From: Solicoccozyma terricola
Lineage: Eukaryota; Basidiomycota; Tremellomycetes; Filobasidiales; Piskurozymaceae
Direction: 5' to 3'
DNA: 44,982 bases
Assembly: GCA_001600875.1 (NCBI GenBank)
Contig: BCLD01000001.1
Span: forward strand, 1,632,858 to 1,677,839
Under the pieces are notes generated by a model. The model ran no database searches. It saw nothing but the letters and a program-made list of their open reading frames with translations, and was not told where the DNA came from. The translations under genes were made by a program, and so were the position numbers. Of this stretch, positions 7,798 through 18,095 are shown piece after piece (positions within the stretch are counted from its first letter, which is position 1; each line of letters starts with the position of its first letter).

Positions 7798-10700
7798 TGG
7801 AGGAGCTTGAGTTAGGCTGTATTAGGCTCCGAACATTGAGTGCAGCCTATTCTATTGAAAAGGTTACTGAATTATTTGAAAAAGCGGATATATCAAAAGA
7901 ATTAGGAAAAGGGAAAATACCGTTTGTGGTAACCAACAATGAAGCTGTACTAATTTGCAGAATATCGATGAATAGGATTGATTTTCAAGATGTAGCATGT
8001 TTGTTGGATACAGGGGCAACGATCAATATAATTCGCAAGGATAGCAACATATTGAAGAATGCAAATATCAAGAGATATTATCAACCAAAGAAATTGCTGT
8101 TAGCCGATGGAAGTGTTTTGACAGCAGCATATGTGACGGAATTTGTAGTGGGAACTCTACATTTCGTAGGAGACTCACACCCAAGGAGGATTAGATTTGA
8201 TATCGCAGAAGTCGGAGGACCAGAGATAATTCTTGGAGGGGGATTTTTCCAAGAGTTAGGAGTCGTGATGAATTGGCCGGAACGTTACTTGGTTATTCAA
8301 GGTCCTGAAATGGAAATTGACAATAATGAGGACGGTTACGGAGTAGCAAGTGATAAGGGGTACGCTCGATATAGAGCACTAAAAACAACGACAGAAAGTC
8401 CGAACGATATTCTCGAGCAACACGATTATGTTGAAGAATATCAAGACAAAATACGACAGATTTCCGCACGAAATCTTACGGTGGAAGAAAAAACCGTAAA
8501 AATCCGTACGGTTTTGTATGAATCCGTACGATGGCTACAGAATCCCGACGATTACCCGGAAGGTAATGAAGATTGGGAAGATTTGGAAATGGAAGAGATC
8601 GAGAAGATCCTTCCCGAGGAATTCAGTCCATGGAAGGACATATTCCGAAAATCGGGGTCACTGAAGTTACCTCCGCACCGGATGTGTGATCATCAAATAC
8701 ATTTAGTAGAAGGGGCTAAGCTAAAGGCAGGAAAGGTCTATTCTACTACGAAGAAAGAAGGCGAATGGATTCAACGCTACGTGGAAGGCGAAGTGCGAAC
8801 TGGACATATGAGACAATCGAACGCACCACATAGCAGCCCGGTATTCGCCATCCCCAAGAAGGACGGTACATTCAGATTAGTCACGGATTATCGACTACTG
8901 AATTCCTTTACTATCAAAGATGCAACTCCGTTACCAAGTATTTCAAGTATTATCGAGAGACTGGCCGACGCAAAGATCTTTATCGTGTGTGATCTACCTA
9001 GGGCCTATCAATTGATAAGAATGCAAGAGGGACATGAACATTACACGACTATTTGCCATAACACAGGACAACACGAGTCCCTAGTTATGAGAGATGGACT
9101 GTGTAATGCACCAGCAACGTTTCAGGGATTTTTGAATGAAATCTTTAGGCCAATGATAGGAAGGGGAGTAGTTGTGTACATGGACGACGTAGCGGTATAT
9201 GGAGATTCAAAGCAGCAAGTAAAAGAAAGGTTCTATCAAGTCCTGGACATACTTAAAGCGAATTCTCTATATCTCAAGCCAACAAAATGTCATTTCTACA
9301 CAACGACAATCAATTTTCTCGGATACGTAATCTCTGATGGAAAGATTAGAATGCAAGAAGCAAAGGTAGAAGCGATTAAAAACTGGCCTGCGCCAAATAA
9401 TGTTAAGTCGCTACAACGCTTTTTAGGTTTTGCTAACTTCTATCGCAGATTTATAAAGGGGTACTCCGAAATAGTTACCTCTTTAACTAGTCTAACAAAG
9501 AAAAATTGTGACTGGAAATGGGAAGAAGAACAGCAATTAGCTTTTGATAAGCTAAAGCTGCTATTTACGCAAGAACCTATCGTACGAACATTTGATAGGA
9601 CAAAAGTGATTTATTTGGAAACAGATGCTTCAGATTATGCAGTTGCAGCGGTGGCAAGTCAAGTATACGTTCAAGAGGAAAACGGAAAAGAAATAAAGAG
9701 ACTACATCCAAACGGATATTTCTCTCGAAAAATGATTCCGGCAGAATTGAATTATACGATACATGACAAGGAACTGCTAGCAATTGTCAACGCAATGCAT
9801 GAATGGAGAGTGGCTTTTCGAGATAATGAAAATCCGATTGAAGTAATTACAGATCATCGTAATCTGGAATACTTTATGACGACAAAACAATTAACTCGAA
9901 GACACATGCGTTGGTTGGAAGAAATTCAGGAATTTGATTTTGTGATACGATACAGACCTGGAAAACATGCCACTAGGCCGGATGCTTTATCAAGAAGGGA
10001 AGATTATCATCCTGGAAAAGGATCATCTTTATTGGAAAGCGAGAATCCAGGCAATAACGTGACGGTTTTACCACAAGGATGGGGAAAAGAAGTTGAAGAA
10101 GAATTTTTATGTACGAATCCGTACGAAAAATTACGGAAAACTACGGTTTTATCAACTTCACCAAAAACGTTGATGGCAAAGCTTCAATTAGGATTAAATC
10201 ATGATTCAACAATCAACGATATCCTAAAGCAAGGAAAAGCGTTAGTGAAATGGGGAATAACATCACTAATACAGCCAAACGTCAGTTGGACGAAAGAAGG
10301 TTTGCTATTATTTCGACGCAAAATCGTTATACCAAACTACCAAGATGTGCGACTTGAAATACTGCAAAACAGACATGACTCAAAAACCGTCGGACATCCA
10401 GGAGAAACAAAGACGTTTGAACTAGTCAATCGAGACTATTACTGGCCAGGAATGTGGCAAGATATCAAAGATTATATTCAATCGTGTGAAACATGCACTA
10501 GGAATAAATCAAAACACCATGCGCCGTATGGACTCCTTAATAGTCTGGATATTCCTGAAAGACCATGGGACGATCTTAGCATGGACTTTATCGTCGGATT
10601 ACCAGAAAGCAAAGGCTTTACAGCAATCTTAGTCATAATTGATCGGCTAAGTAAAATGTCGCTTTATATTCCGACTACAAATCAAGTTAATGCTGCAGAT

Positions 10701-11723
10701 CTAGCAAGAATGTTTACGGAACAGGTATTTAGTAAACATGGAATCCCTAGAAGCGTCATATCCGATAGGGGAACACAATTTAACTCGAAATTCTGGAGAG
10801 AATTTACTACTATCCTCGGAATCACATCAAATTATAGTACGGCATATCATCCGCAAACTGATGGACAAACCGAGCGTGTAAATCAAGAGNTAGAATGTTA
10901 CCTACGAACATATATTACTTACATGCAAGACGACTGGGTTGAATTCTTGCCATTGGCAGAATTTGCAAGAAATAACAGTGTTAACGCAACAACAGGTGTA
11001 ACACCATTNTACGCAAATTATGGATTTCATCCTNNATTCGATCCACATGTACCGGATACAGTAGGAATGTCTCCAGCTGGACACGATAAAGCTGCAGATC
11101 TTACGCAAGTCCATGAATATCTGCGACGAAATATGAAAAGGTCTCAGGAACGTATGGCAAAATATTATAATGAAGGGAGAGTAATTCCGCCAGAATTCAA
11201 TGTCGGCGACAAAGTGTTCTTGAAAAGCAAGAATATTCGAACGTTACGACCATCGCATAAACTCGATTCCAAGCATTTTGGACCCTTCAAGATAATAGAA
11301 AAAGTCTCTGATTGGGCATACCGACTAGAACTACTGAAGACAATGAAAATTCATGATGTCTTTCACGTAGATCTACTTGAGCAGTGGAAGGATGCAAAAC
11401 GCATCAAACGTCCAAAGAAGCAGCAACCGAAAGAAGTAGTGGAAACAGTAGAAGAAGACACATATGAAATTGAAGAAGTATTAGCAACGGATTGGGTAAA
11501 GAAAGGACCAAGGTCAAAACCACATTTGGAATGTCTATTCAAGTGGAAAGGATATGAGGGACAACCAAACGCAGAAACATGGGAAATTTATGAAGGCGGC
11601 GTTGATGAATTACTCGCTGACTTCTATAACAGAAATACAATGGCGGCAGGAAGCCCGCAAGAACCAGAAGAAATGAAAGGTGTAACTAGGGGATTGAAAA
11701 AAGCGTTTAAAGCAGTTCGCTAA
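7797..11723 (+). CDS. Pol polyprotein of the chromovirus (PR-RT-RH-IN-chromodomain)
   Basis: 1308 codons, open throughout, with three X from N bases. Domains in order: aspartic protease with DTGAT at D71; reverse transcriptase with FAIPKKDG, first catalytic Asp in CDLPRAY (D399) and YMDD at 461-464; RNase H with ETDAS, a KELLA helix and TDHRNL; integrase HHCC zinc module (NRHD, VGHPG, CETC) and DD35E core D930, D990, E1026 ([10 protein letters not shown]); a [12 protein letters not shown] module; and a C-terminal chromodomain around residues 1223-1280 (LFKWKGY, TWE). The chromodomain probably steers integration to marked chromatin. The RT box LPRAY is unlike the usual L-x-SGY. No own ATG is needed: it is most likely made as a Gag-Pol fusion by -1 frameshifting. 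Confidence 0.96.
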   Translation: MEELELGCIRLRTLSAAYSIEKVTELFEKADISKELGKGKIPFVVTNNEAVLICRISMNRIDFQDVACLLDTGATINIIRKDSNILKNANIKRYYQPKKLLLADGSVLTAAYVTEFVVGTLHFVGDSHPRRIRFDIAEVGGPEIILGGGFFQELGVVMNWPERYLVIQGPEMEIDNNEDGYGVASDKGYARYRALKTTTESPNDILEQHDYVEEYQDKIRQISARNLTVEEKTVKIRTVLYESVRWLQNPDDYPEGNEDWEDLEMEEIEKILPEEFSPWKDIFRKSGSLKLPPHRMCDHQIHLVEGAKLKAGKVYSTTKKEGEWIQRYVEGEVRTGHMRQSNAPHSSPVFAIPKKDGTFRLVTDYRLLNSFTIKDATPLPSISSIIERLADAKIFIVCDLPRAYQLIRMQEGHEHYTTICHNTGQHESLVMRDGLCNAPATFQGFLNEIFRPMIGRGVVVYMDDVAVYGDSKQQVKERFYQVLDILKANSLYLKPTKCHFYTTTINFLGYVISDGKIRMQEAKVEAIKNWPAPNNVKSLQRFLGFANFYRRFIKGYSEIVTSLTSLTKKNCDWKWEEEQQLAFDKLKLLFTQEPIVRTFDRTKVIYLETDASDYAVAAVASQVYVQEENGKEIKRLHPNGYFSRKMIPAELNYTIHDKELLAIVNAMHEWRVAFRDNENPIEVITDHRNLEYFMTTKQLTRRHMRWLEEIQEFDFVIRYRPGKHATRPDALSRREDYHPGKGSSLLESENPGNNVTVLPQGWGKEVEEEFLCTNPYEKLRKTTVLSTSPKTLMAKLQLGLNHDSTINDILKQGKALVKWGITSLIQPNVSWTKEGLLLFRRKIVIPNYQDVRLEILQNRHDSKTVGHPGETKTFELVNRDYYWPGMWQDIKDYIQSCETCTRNKSKHHAPYGLLNSLDIPERPWDDLSMDFIVGLPESKGFTAILVIIDRLSKMSLYIPTTNQVNAADLARMFTEQVFSKHGIPRSVISDRGTQFNSKFWREFTTILGITSNYSTAYHPQTDGQTERVNQEXECYLRTYITYMQDDWVEFLPLAEFARNNSVNATTGVTPXYANYGFHPXFDPHVPDTVGMSPAGHDKAADLTQVHEYLRRNMKRSQERMAKYYNEGRVIPPEFNVGDKVFLKSKNIRTLRPSHKLDSKHFGPFKIIEKVSDWAYRLELLKTMKIHDVFHVDLLEQWKDAKRIKRPKKQQPKEVVETVEEDTYEIEEVLATDWVKKGPRSKPHLECLFKWKGYEGQPNAETWEIYEGGVDELLADFYNRNTMAAGSPQEPEEMKGVTRGLKKAFKAVR

Positions 11724-11833
11724 AAGATTATGCAAAGAAAGAAAAAGAAAAGAAACGAATCCGTACGGAAACGAACGGATTTTTACGGAAAAGTCCAACA
11801 AGAAGAAAATTAATAAAGGAAAACAAAGAACTA

Positions 11834-13279
11834 TTACAAAGGCGGCGGAGTTTCAAAATTATCCTCGTCAACGCTACGATCCTGACGAACTCTCTTACTC
11901 TTGCTCCATGTCTGACGTTCTGAAGACATACGGAGAAGTTCTTCATCCGCTTCGTTGAATTCTTCGGATCGACCGCGTTTCGAAGAGGAAGCCTTCGCGT
12001 TTGGAGTCGAAGCGACGCTACCGACCATCGACTTACTCTCTTTCGACAATTCCTTAAACGAAAAACGAAGAGCCTTGAAGATATCCGGATGATTATCTTC
12101 GATGAATGAGACGAAATTGCCGGTCCAGTCGGATAATTCGCCAGTTAAAAGAGCACGTTCCTCGGTAGGTAAATTCAACGCCTCCACAAGACGATGGAAC
12201 GTACGAAGACCAGTCATCAAACTTGAGACCGCAACTTGGCTCGAATTGCTGACGGTGATCTTCCTATCGCAATTGCTGAGAGAGCGAGAATTGCAAAGGC
12301 GACAAGCTTTCGACGTTTTATCCTTCAGCATGCAAGGAATTTTGGCGATCTTGCATTTACCGCACGCCACAGCCGCTTCGATATCATTTGCAAATTTATC
12401 GGCAACCTAGCTAAATAAAGTCAACAATGATACGATGCAAATAACAAAAAGAAGAAAACTTACTTTAGGAAATTCTAATCCAAGCGCAGCGGCTTGACCT
12501 TCTTTCAAAGCGAAGTTCGGAACGATCGCTTTGAAAACGCTCATACGAAGTTGAGCATTTGTTTCGGACGTCGGAACGCCAAGGTAAAAGGGGGCAAGGG
12601 CCCTTTTACTAGCCGGAAAGATATGCGTAGTCTTCAGATGCTTCGCAATAGCAGCTAACTTCGCAGATTCATCCTCAGTTAACTAAAAAAGAAATAATCA
12701 GTAAAACAATTTAAAAGAAAGAAACAAAACACTTACAGCAATAGGAGCGTCGATGGAATCCGTATCGTCTTGAATCAAAGCTGCGGCAAAAGACTTCGCG
12801 GTATCCTGAATAGCTTGTTTACGACGTTCAAGAGCTTTTCGTTGATTGTCGTAAACGTCGCCCGTCGATTCCAAAGGACCGCCAATAATAATAGGAACGC
12901 GTTGACCGAATTTAATAGCTTCGTTCTAAAATACGAAAAATTACGGATTATTTCGTTTCCGTACGAAAAAATACGAAAAAATATAAAAACGCAAAAAACA
13001 CTTACAAGAGTACGGAAAGTAAACGCATTAATGAACAAACCGTCTTCAATTGGCGAAAGATAGAGTTCAAGTTCAGAACTCCAAATAGCTTTGAAATTAG
13101 TAGCAGGGGTTTCACGATTCTACAAACAGAACAAAATCAACAAAATACCAACATTAAAAATCGAACATACGCACAGACCAAGATAATCGATAAGCAATAA
13201 TGCTTTCTTCACAACGTTTAGTTTCGGTATCGGCAACTTCCACGTAAACATTTTCGGATGGAGAAGAATAAAACGGCAT
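11834..13279 (-). CDS. Antisense, spliced Zn(2)-Cys(6) protein gene carried inside the retrotransposon
   Basis: Five exons on the strand opposite to gag-pol: 13279-13175, 13119-13006, 12925-12737, 12682-12464 and 12406-11834. They join in frame at phase 0 each time and give 399 residues. Donors are GTGCGT, then GTAAGT three times; acceptors are all TAG; introns are 54-80 bp. Cysteines 224, 227, 234, 244, 247 and 255 fit CX2CX6CX9CX2CX7C, the fungal Zn(2)-Cys(6) DNA-binding cluster. The cluster is in the middle of the protein rather than at the N-terminus. The C-terminal third has two basic patches (SSKRGRSEE, SKSKRVRQDR) that may be nuclear localisation signals. The region before the cluster is of unknown type. 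Because the gene is antisense, its introns are not removed from genomic retrotransposon RNA and can persist. The gene lies wholly between pol and the 3' LTR. Function as a DNA-binding regulator is inference. Confidence 0.82.
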
Positions 13280-13655
13280 CTTGAAGATTGAAGGAAAAGG
13301 TTAAGGTGGATTGGATTGAAGCGAGGAAGATTGGATATTTGGAAATGTTGTATGAAATGAAGTGAGAAAAGAAAAGGGGAATTCGACTGCTCGAAAGCGA
13401 AGACTATATACCTGAAATCAAGACAACACTACGCCAAATGGAATAGAACAATATCGAATATTTGAACATTTAACGAGTTAATCAAAGTGCAGAAGGTTGT
13501 CTAAGACAAAGAGATTAAAATAGATCTGCATTGGGGGGTGCGAATCTATTAACATCTATTGTCTGGACAAGGGGGACCTTCAAAGAACAAGAAATATCAA
13601 GTATAGGATCGACATAATTAGCTCGTCCGGAGGCCTCGCATTGAGGGGTATGCAC
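13280..13655 (-). promoter_or_regulatory. Presumed promoter of the antisense gene, next to the 3' L TR
   Basis: About 375 bp between the antisense start codon and the 3' LTR, without an ORF of note. By position it must hold the antisense promoter and leader, unless transcription begins inside the LTR. Its plus strand ends in TTGAGGGG-TATGCAC directly before the LTR, a weak candidate for the polypurine tract that primes plus-strand DNA synthesis. Confidence 0.4.
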
Positions 13656-14111
13656 TGTCAGGACCTAAAGATGAACAACTTGGTCCTCGCGTATAAAGGA
13701 TGACGAATTATGACGAATCATGACGAATCATCAAATTTTCAACTGTTCAAGCACCGACAAGCTCCGAAGTGGGATATTCGAGACCATAGGTGGTCACCAG
13801 ACCCTTCTAGATGGTCACAGGATCCGCTAGGATCCGCTAGGAGGTAGTGTTAAGCTGGAGGGGGTATTAGATTCGAAGAGAGCGCTCGAATTAGTCCCAG
13901 AGACTTGTATTGAGCAATATTATGATAACTTAGTATATCCATTACCTATACTAAGAAAGACAACATCTAGGCCAATAGTCGCAGCTGCTATAGGTCTTTA
14001 CACGTCTACGCTGCATCAGAGAAGTGTCCCCACGACTTATTTGTTACTCTAAGACTGCATCAGAGCCTGGTCCTTAGTAGCGGCCACTTGGGCGACGATC
14101 GCGTCTTGACA
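13656..14111 (+). repeat. 3' LTR of the chromovirus
   Basis: 456-bp copy of 5829-6284, ending CTTGACA at 14111 and followed by the target duplication CCTTT. It differs from the 5' LTR by four single-base substitutions, apart from the two N in the 5' copy. Confidence 0.95.
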
Positions 14112-14239
14112 CCTTTGCATTGTCTGTCTTCCCAGACGCGACAGTTGTTCCCTAGGGTGCTTTGCTATGAGTGAGCTATGAATGATCAGCGAAAAGGGTC
14201 CCCCCTTGTTCGGATTTGTTGTCGTGGGGAACGGGGGTT

Positions 14240-14260
14240 GGGGGGGGGGGGGGGGGGGGG
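14240..14260 (+). repeat. Poly-G tract (21 G)
   Basis: A run of 21 G between the retrotransposon and the gene starting at 14419, followed by a CT-rich leader with many CATCATC units. Confidence 0.85.
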
Positions 14261-14418
14261 AGGGTGGACTCTCTTTCTACCATCATCGTCGCACCCTTCA
14301 TCATCCGTCATATCATCCTTCACACATCATCCTCATCCCCTCATCCTCATTCCCTCATTTTCACCACACATCATCGAATACTTCCCAGTTCTCACTCGGT
14401 TGTCTCTTTCTCAACACC

Positions 14419-15143
14419 ATGTCTCTAAAGAATTCAGAAAGTGATGGATTCGAAATGCTGGTGAGTTGCTGGCTGTGACTATTGGTCCGATATGACATCC
14501 TGATCACCTCGCTACTCCTCTATCAGGACAACAAACCTCAAGCTGTCCCCGACAAAGCTCCTCTCCTCGGCGAAGCTCCTGTCCCCCACGAAGCTACTGT
14601 CCCCCACGAAGCTCCTGTCCCCCACGAAGCTACTGTCCCCCACGAAGCTACTGTCCCCCACGAAGCTCCTGTCCTCGACGAAGTTCCACTTCAAAACCCC
14701 ATGTCAGTGACCATCGCTGTCCTACGTCTAGGGAATTTCCTCATTTTCCACTTACTAACTTGCCAAAGTTTTCATTCAGCCAACCGATCTACCACAAGGC
14801 CTCCGCCCTGCTCAACGCAGCCTTCCAAGTCCTGACAACGGCCGAAGGTGGTGATAAGATCTTTCGCGATTTAACTATTGATCCACATCCCGACTCGTTC
14901 TTTGATACTTTCAAGCTTATCAAGAAGCGAATGCAAGCCGGCGAGAAGCTTAGAACCGCGAAATCCACGAAGAAACGCAAAGGGGTCAAGTTGGTAGCCA
15001 CGGAGGATGGTCACAAGAAGGTTAGAGTTGCCACGGACAACGCTGGTGCAAAAGAGAAGGGGAAGGCGAAAGAAACAGAGTATGTTGATATGAATGAATC
15101 GGATGGATCGGATGGATCGGATGGATTGTCAGGTAAAGAGTGA
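14419..15143 (+). CDS. Hypothetical protein with HEA(P/T)VP repeats
   Basis: Exons 14419-14460, 14527-14702 and 14780-15143 join in frame to about 193 residues. I do not recognise the family. Exon 2 encodes six near-identical 6-residue repeats (HEAPVP/HEATVP) from an 18-bp minisatellite. Exon 3 gives a helical segment (YHKASALLNAAFQVLTTAEG), then a Lys-rich stretch (KSTKKRKGVK) and an acidic SDGSDG end, as in many small nuclear proteins. The donor at 14703 (GTCAGT) is weak; it is chosen because it keeps the frame. A further intron starting at 15134 (GTAAAG) is possible and would extend the protein to a stop near 15302. The target of the upstream retrotransposon lies about 300 bp before this start. 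Confidence 0.6.
14572..14679 (+). repeat. 18-bp coding minisatellite, six units
   Basis: Six direct units of GAAGCTCCTGTCCCCCAC or the variant with GCTACT; the last unit is changed (CCTCGAC). Each unit equals six codons, so copy number can change without shifting the frame. Confidence 0.9.
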
Positions 15144-15282
15144 TCGAGTCGTCAAACCGGAGCGTTGATCCTGACCGTCGATCCTTCACAGAGTCGAGCT
15201 TGCATCAAGAGTCGAAGGAAAGTACCTTTTTGAGTGAGTCTGTTCTCAATAACAAGGGAGGCGCTGTGAAAATATCTGACCG

Positions 15283-17220
15283 ATGGAACACCACACTCTA
15301 GTCGCTGAAGGAGCGCAGGTAGGGTGTCTGGGCCATTATTCTCGGCTTGAACATTCCGTTGAACCGTTTGCGAGTTTGCAGTTTGAAAACGTACAGATAG
15401 CAGGAAAAACGACTGTGAGTTGGTTCATTGGAAGGCATTCCTGTTCTAGCGACCGCACTGAATTCAATTCGTGATAGATGATTGATGGAGTTTTAAAAGG
15501 TAACCCGGAAAAGCCTTATTACGAGCATAAATTTGCGCCTCTATGTGAGCTGTTATCTTTGCCGATTTCCTCACGTATTGTAGTATTGTCGACTGGAATT
15601 GTGGGTTATTCGCTTCCTCAGCACATCTACATTGTCTCGATCTTATTGTTGGTGAGGCTCCCGACGTACTGTTATGTATTAATCTCTATCCCGTTTGGTT
15701 GATCCCGTTTGGTCGGACAGAGAATGAAGGCGCGTTCAGGAACGGCGAGCTCGATATCACCGAAGGCAAAAGGTACCAAAATCGGATCATATCTACCGTT
15801 TTAAAACTAGACAAGGAGGTCGCCATTGCGCTTTCCAAGGAGATAGTGGAAGAACGACAGGTGCTGTCGTTGAAACTCAAAGAAAGTATGATCATGTCGT
15901 CGATCCATCGACTTTTGATGTGTGCTGAAATCTTCTTCCTTGTCAGTGACAAACTTCGAAAAGTACCAGCTCGTTACCCTCGCAGAGTTCCACCGCCTCT
16001 TGGCGGATAAGAAGAACGTGAAGCCAATGGTAGTGCTAAGGTGTCGTCAACCTCAGGTGAGTTCTGCCGTTCCGCCATTCCTCCGCAGCCAGCAGAGTCG
16101 CCGGCTTGCTGAATGTCTCTCTTTCTCGTAATTTACAGCTTTGCTCGCTTTTGGATCACACTCCAGAGCAAGCAATGAACCTGTTTGTGACAAAGTATTC
16201 TGGAGAATCCTTGCTCGACCTCGTGGACGTGTACCCGAATGGAGCAGTGTTTGTCATGCTCTACAGCTCTTCGTCTGCAACCCTTCGGACAAAAGCGAAG
16301 AAGTGAGTGATTGGCAGAATGGACAGCGAGCATTTGATCTGACACGTTCGATCCCAGGGGTAGCATCGTAAACCTCTACCGATCTTTGAACGATACGTTG
16401 TGCTACCCGGTCGAGGCATGGTGGGATCTGTCATCAAAGGTCAATCACTTGCACCTGGTCGGTACGACAGGTGAATGGGAATCTCGGTCCTTTTTCACTC
16501 GTCGATGAGCTGATCCATCCATATGGCCACGATAAGCTGCGGATGTTGGTCCAGATGATCTGTTGAACCTGTTCAACGACGTTGGTCCAAACTTCCAGCT
16601 GTCCATCAAGCAAGGAAACACCCTTTGCTTCCTTACGAAGGAAAGCTTGGTGACTGCGCTCAAACAGTACGAGGAACCTAGCAATATCATGGTAGAAGCA
16701 ATAGTACACGCTTCCGCCACAGTCAGATTGGCTCAAAGAGGCGACACGGAAGGTGTAACAAAGTGTTTGACAGCCCTTGTAGGGAAGGCATTCGAGATGA
16801 CCGCATTGTGAGATCATCCGAACACATATGCGCGTGCAACACTCATCCCATCGCCCTATTGACAGGTTTGGGCGAGCGCAACAAATAAACGCCAAGGACG
16901 CTGAGGCGAGGGCAGCGGCATCCGTAGCGGAAGAGTTGGTTCGCGGTCGGTTCTCTCGTGAATGGGTCAAGGTTGCATCATATCACGACACCACCAGACG
17001 TTCCAACTTTGATCTCACTGGTTTCGCTGACCTGAAGGAACAGCCTCCCCTGGACGTTCGTCTTGGTGTCTATACATTTATGATGGACAACAAGATTTGG
17101 GAAATGGCGGACGAGAAACTTTACACCGCCCTGCGCTTGGCAAACGCCGCATCCGGACTTTCTCATTTGTCAATCGAGTCTGGTCAGGAAAGCGATCAAG
17201 GGGAAGATGACGAGGCATAG
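15283..17220 (+). CDS. Hypothetical protein, paralogue of the gene at 18096-19509
   Basis: Nine exons: 15283-15318, 15382-15414, 15478-15499, 15721-15885, 15947-16056, 16139-16302, 16358-16470, 16537-16807 and 16866-17220. All phases match and give 422 residues. The model is supported by the paralogue, which has the same exon phases and about the same exon sizes. Shared landmarks: GAFRNGELDI / DAYRRGDLHL; YQLVTLAEFH / YQLNTLSKFH; PMVVLRC / PLVVLRW; LCYPVEAWWDL / LCYPSEAWADL; KVNHLHLVG / KVKHLHLVG; and CFLTKE(S/T)LV. I do not recognise the family. The last exon encodes about 118 residues, ends acidic (GEDDEA), and has no counterpart in the paralogue. Intron 3 (15500-15720) is 221 bp, three times the usual length, and mostly open in one frame; it may hold inserted sequence. 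Confidence 0.75.
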
Positions 17221-17291
17221 GAAGTGAGCAGGGGGTGAAATTCCGGCAACGTCGAATGCAACTATTGTACACGAATATAAATGAATATGAG

Positions 17292-17642
17292 TCAGAACTT
17301 TACGTGAACATCACGATCAGGTCTTGGGTTGACCAATCGATGCCCTTTACCCGTGCTATAAACGTCGTCCCATGTGAACCGAGTGCATGTCTCGGTGCCA
17401 AACTGCAGCGGTGAGTAGACGAATTGGTTGATATGCATTGCAACAGGTACATAATCTCTCACTCGGCGTTCCAAACGTAGCCGGCATGCTACCCATTTCT
17501 TTTCCATTTCGCACCGCCCCGACCGATCTGACTGAAAGACCACACCTAATAGTCTATTAGTGTGCTTTCGATTTTTGAATAGAATGTGTCGATTACGCGA
17601 CGGTATTAATGGTATGGAAAACGACCGTCGTTGGCCAACCAT
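17292..17642 (-). CDS. Possible small ORF between the convergent paralogues
   Basis: An open frame of 116 codons. Its C-terminal half (about 60 residues, from RRVRDYVPVAMHINQF to the end) has protein-like composition. There is no recognised domain and no splice partner that I could establish. It may be a remnant exon or chance; apart from it I see nothing in 17221-18095. Confidence 0.25.
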   Translation of the reverse strand: MVGQRRSFSIPLIPSRNRHILFKNRKHTNRLLGVVFQSDRSGRCEMEKKWVACRLRLERRVRDYVPVAMHINQFVYSPLQFGTETCTRFTWDDVYSTGKGHRLVNPRPDRDVHVKF

Positions 17643-18095
17643 TCTTGTTAGACGATGAACGATCCTTTTAGGACGTCGGCGGCTGAACGTTTAGTCTCTC
17701 ACTTGAATGGCAGCGTAACAAATTGAATATGACATCCGTATACAACCCTGTTTCTCCTCGGAGCCAGATATAGCCTGGGAAAGAGTGAAAGGAGACCGTT
17801 TCTTCAGCGCTTCGAGACCTATCTACCTCGCTATGCTACGAACTCCGCTAGATCAGGTTCAGTCGCGGGGAATTGGGTAGATGAGATCTTTGACTACCTT
17901 GTCAACCTCTCGGTGATTGTCTTCGACTTCCACTGCTCGAGACCTTCGAATGTTGACGTCCATTGTGCGCGGAGAGGAGGGGTGTGGCAAACGCCGGAGA
18001 GTATGAGGGAGACAGAGGAGGCGAGTGAGGTAGCGGAAGTTGGAACGAGGAAGGCGTCAATAAAGTGGTTCCCTGTAAAACGTCTTGCCAAGCAC

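Larger units (their letters stand above)
5829..14111 (+). mobile_element. Ty3/Gypsy chromovirus LTR retrotransposon, nearly intact
   Basis: An 8.3-kb element bounded by two 456-bp direct repeats (TGTCAGG...CTTGACA) and flanked by the same 5 bp, CCTTT, at 5824-5828 and 14112-14116. Order: 5' LTR, priming site, gag, pol (protease, reverse transcriptase, RNase H, integrase, chromodomain), an extra gene on the opposite strand, 3' LTR. The integrase-chromodomain end makes it a chromovirus; the priming arrangement resembles the Tf1/sushi type. The LTRs differ at four positions plus two N, so insertion is fairly recent. Several single N in LTR and pol reflect unresolved bases. The element is AT-richer than its surroundings. 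Confidence 0.96.

Noticed and set aside
9577..9783. Minus-strand ORFs over gag and pol
   Set aside because: Shadows of the conserved pol reading frame with no splice structure or motif.
12102..13063. Plus-strand ORFs within the 3' part of the retrotransposon as additional sense genes
   Set aside because: They are short, overlap the well-phased antisense exons and introns, and show no domain.
15500..15702. Reading NPEKPYYEHKF and following residues as an exon of the 15283 gene
   Set aside because: It breaks the phase into the ENEGAFRNGELD exon, whereas skipping it gives a gap-free match to the paralogue over 31 residues.
17902..18072. An extra last exon for the minus-strand paralogue after an acceptor at 18073
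   Set aside because: The intron would be only 27-32 bp, shorter than any other here, and the added residues do not resemble the paralogue.
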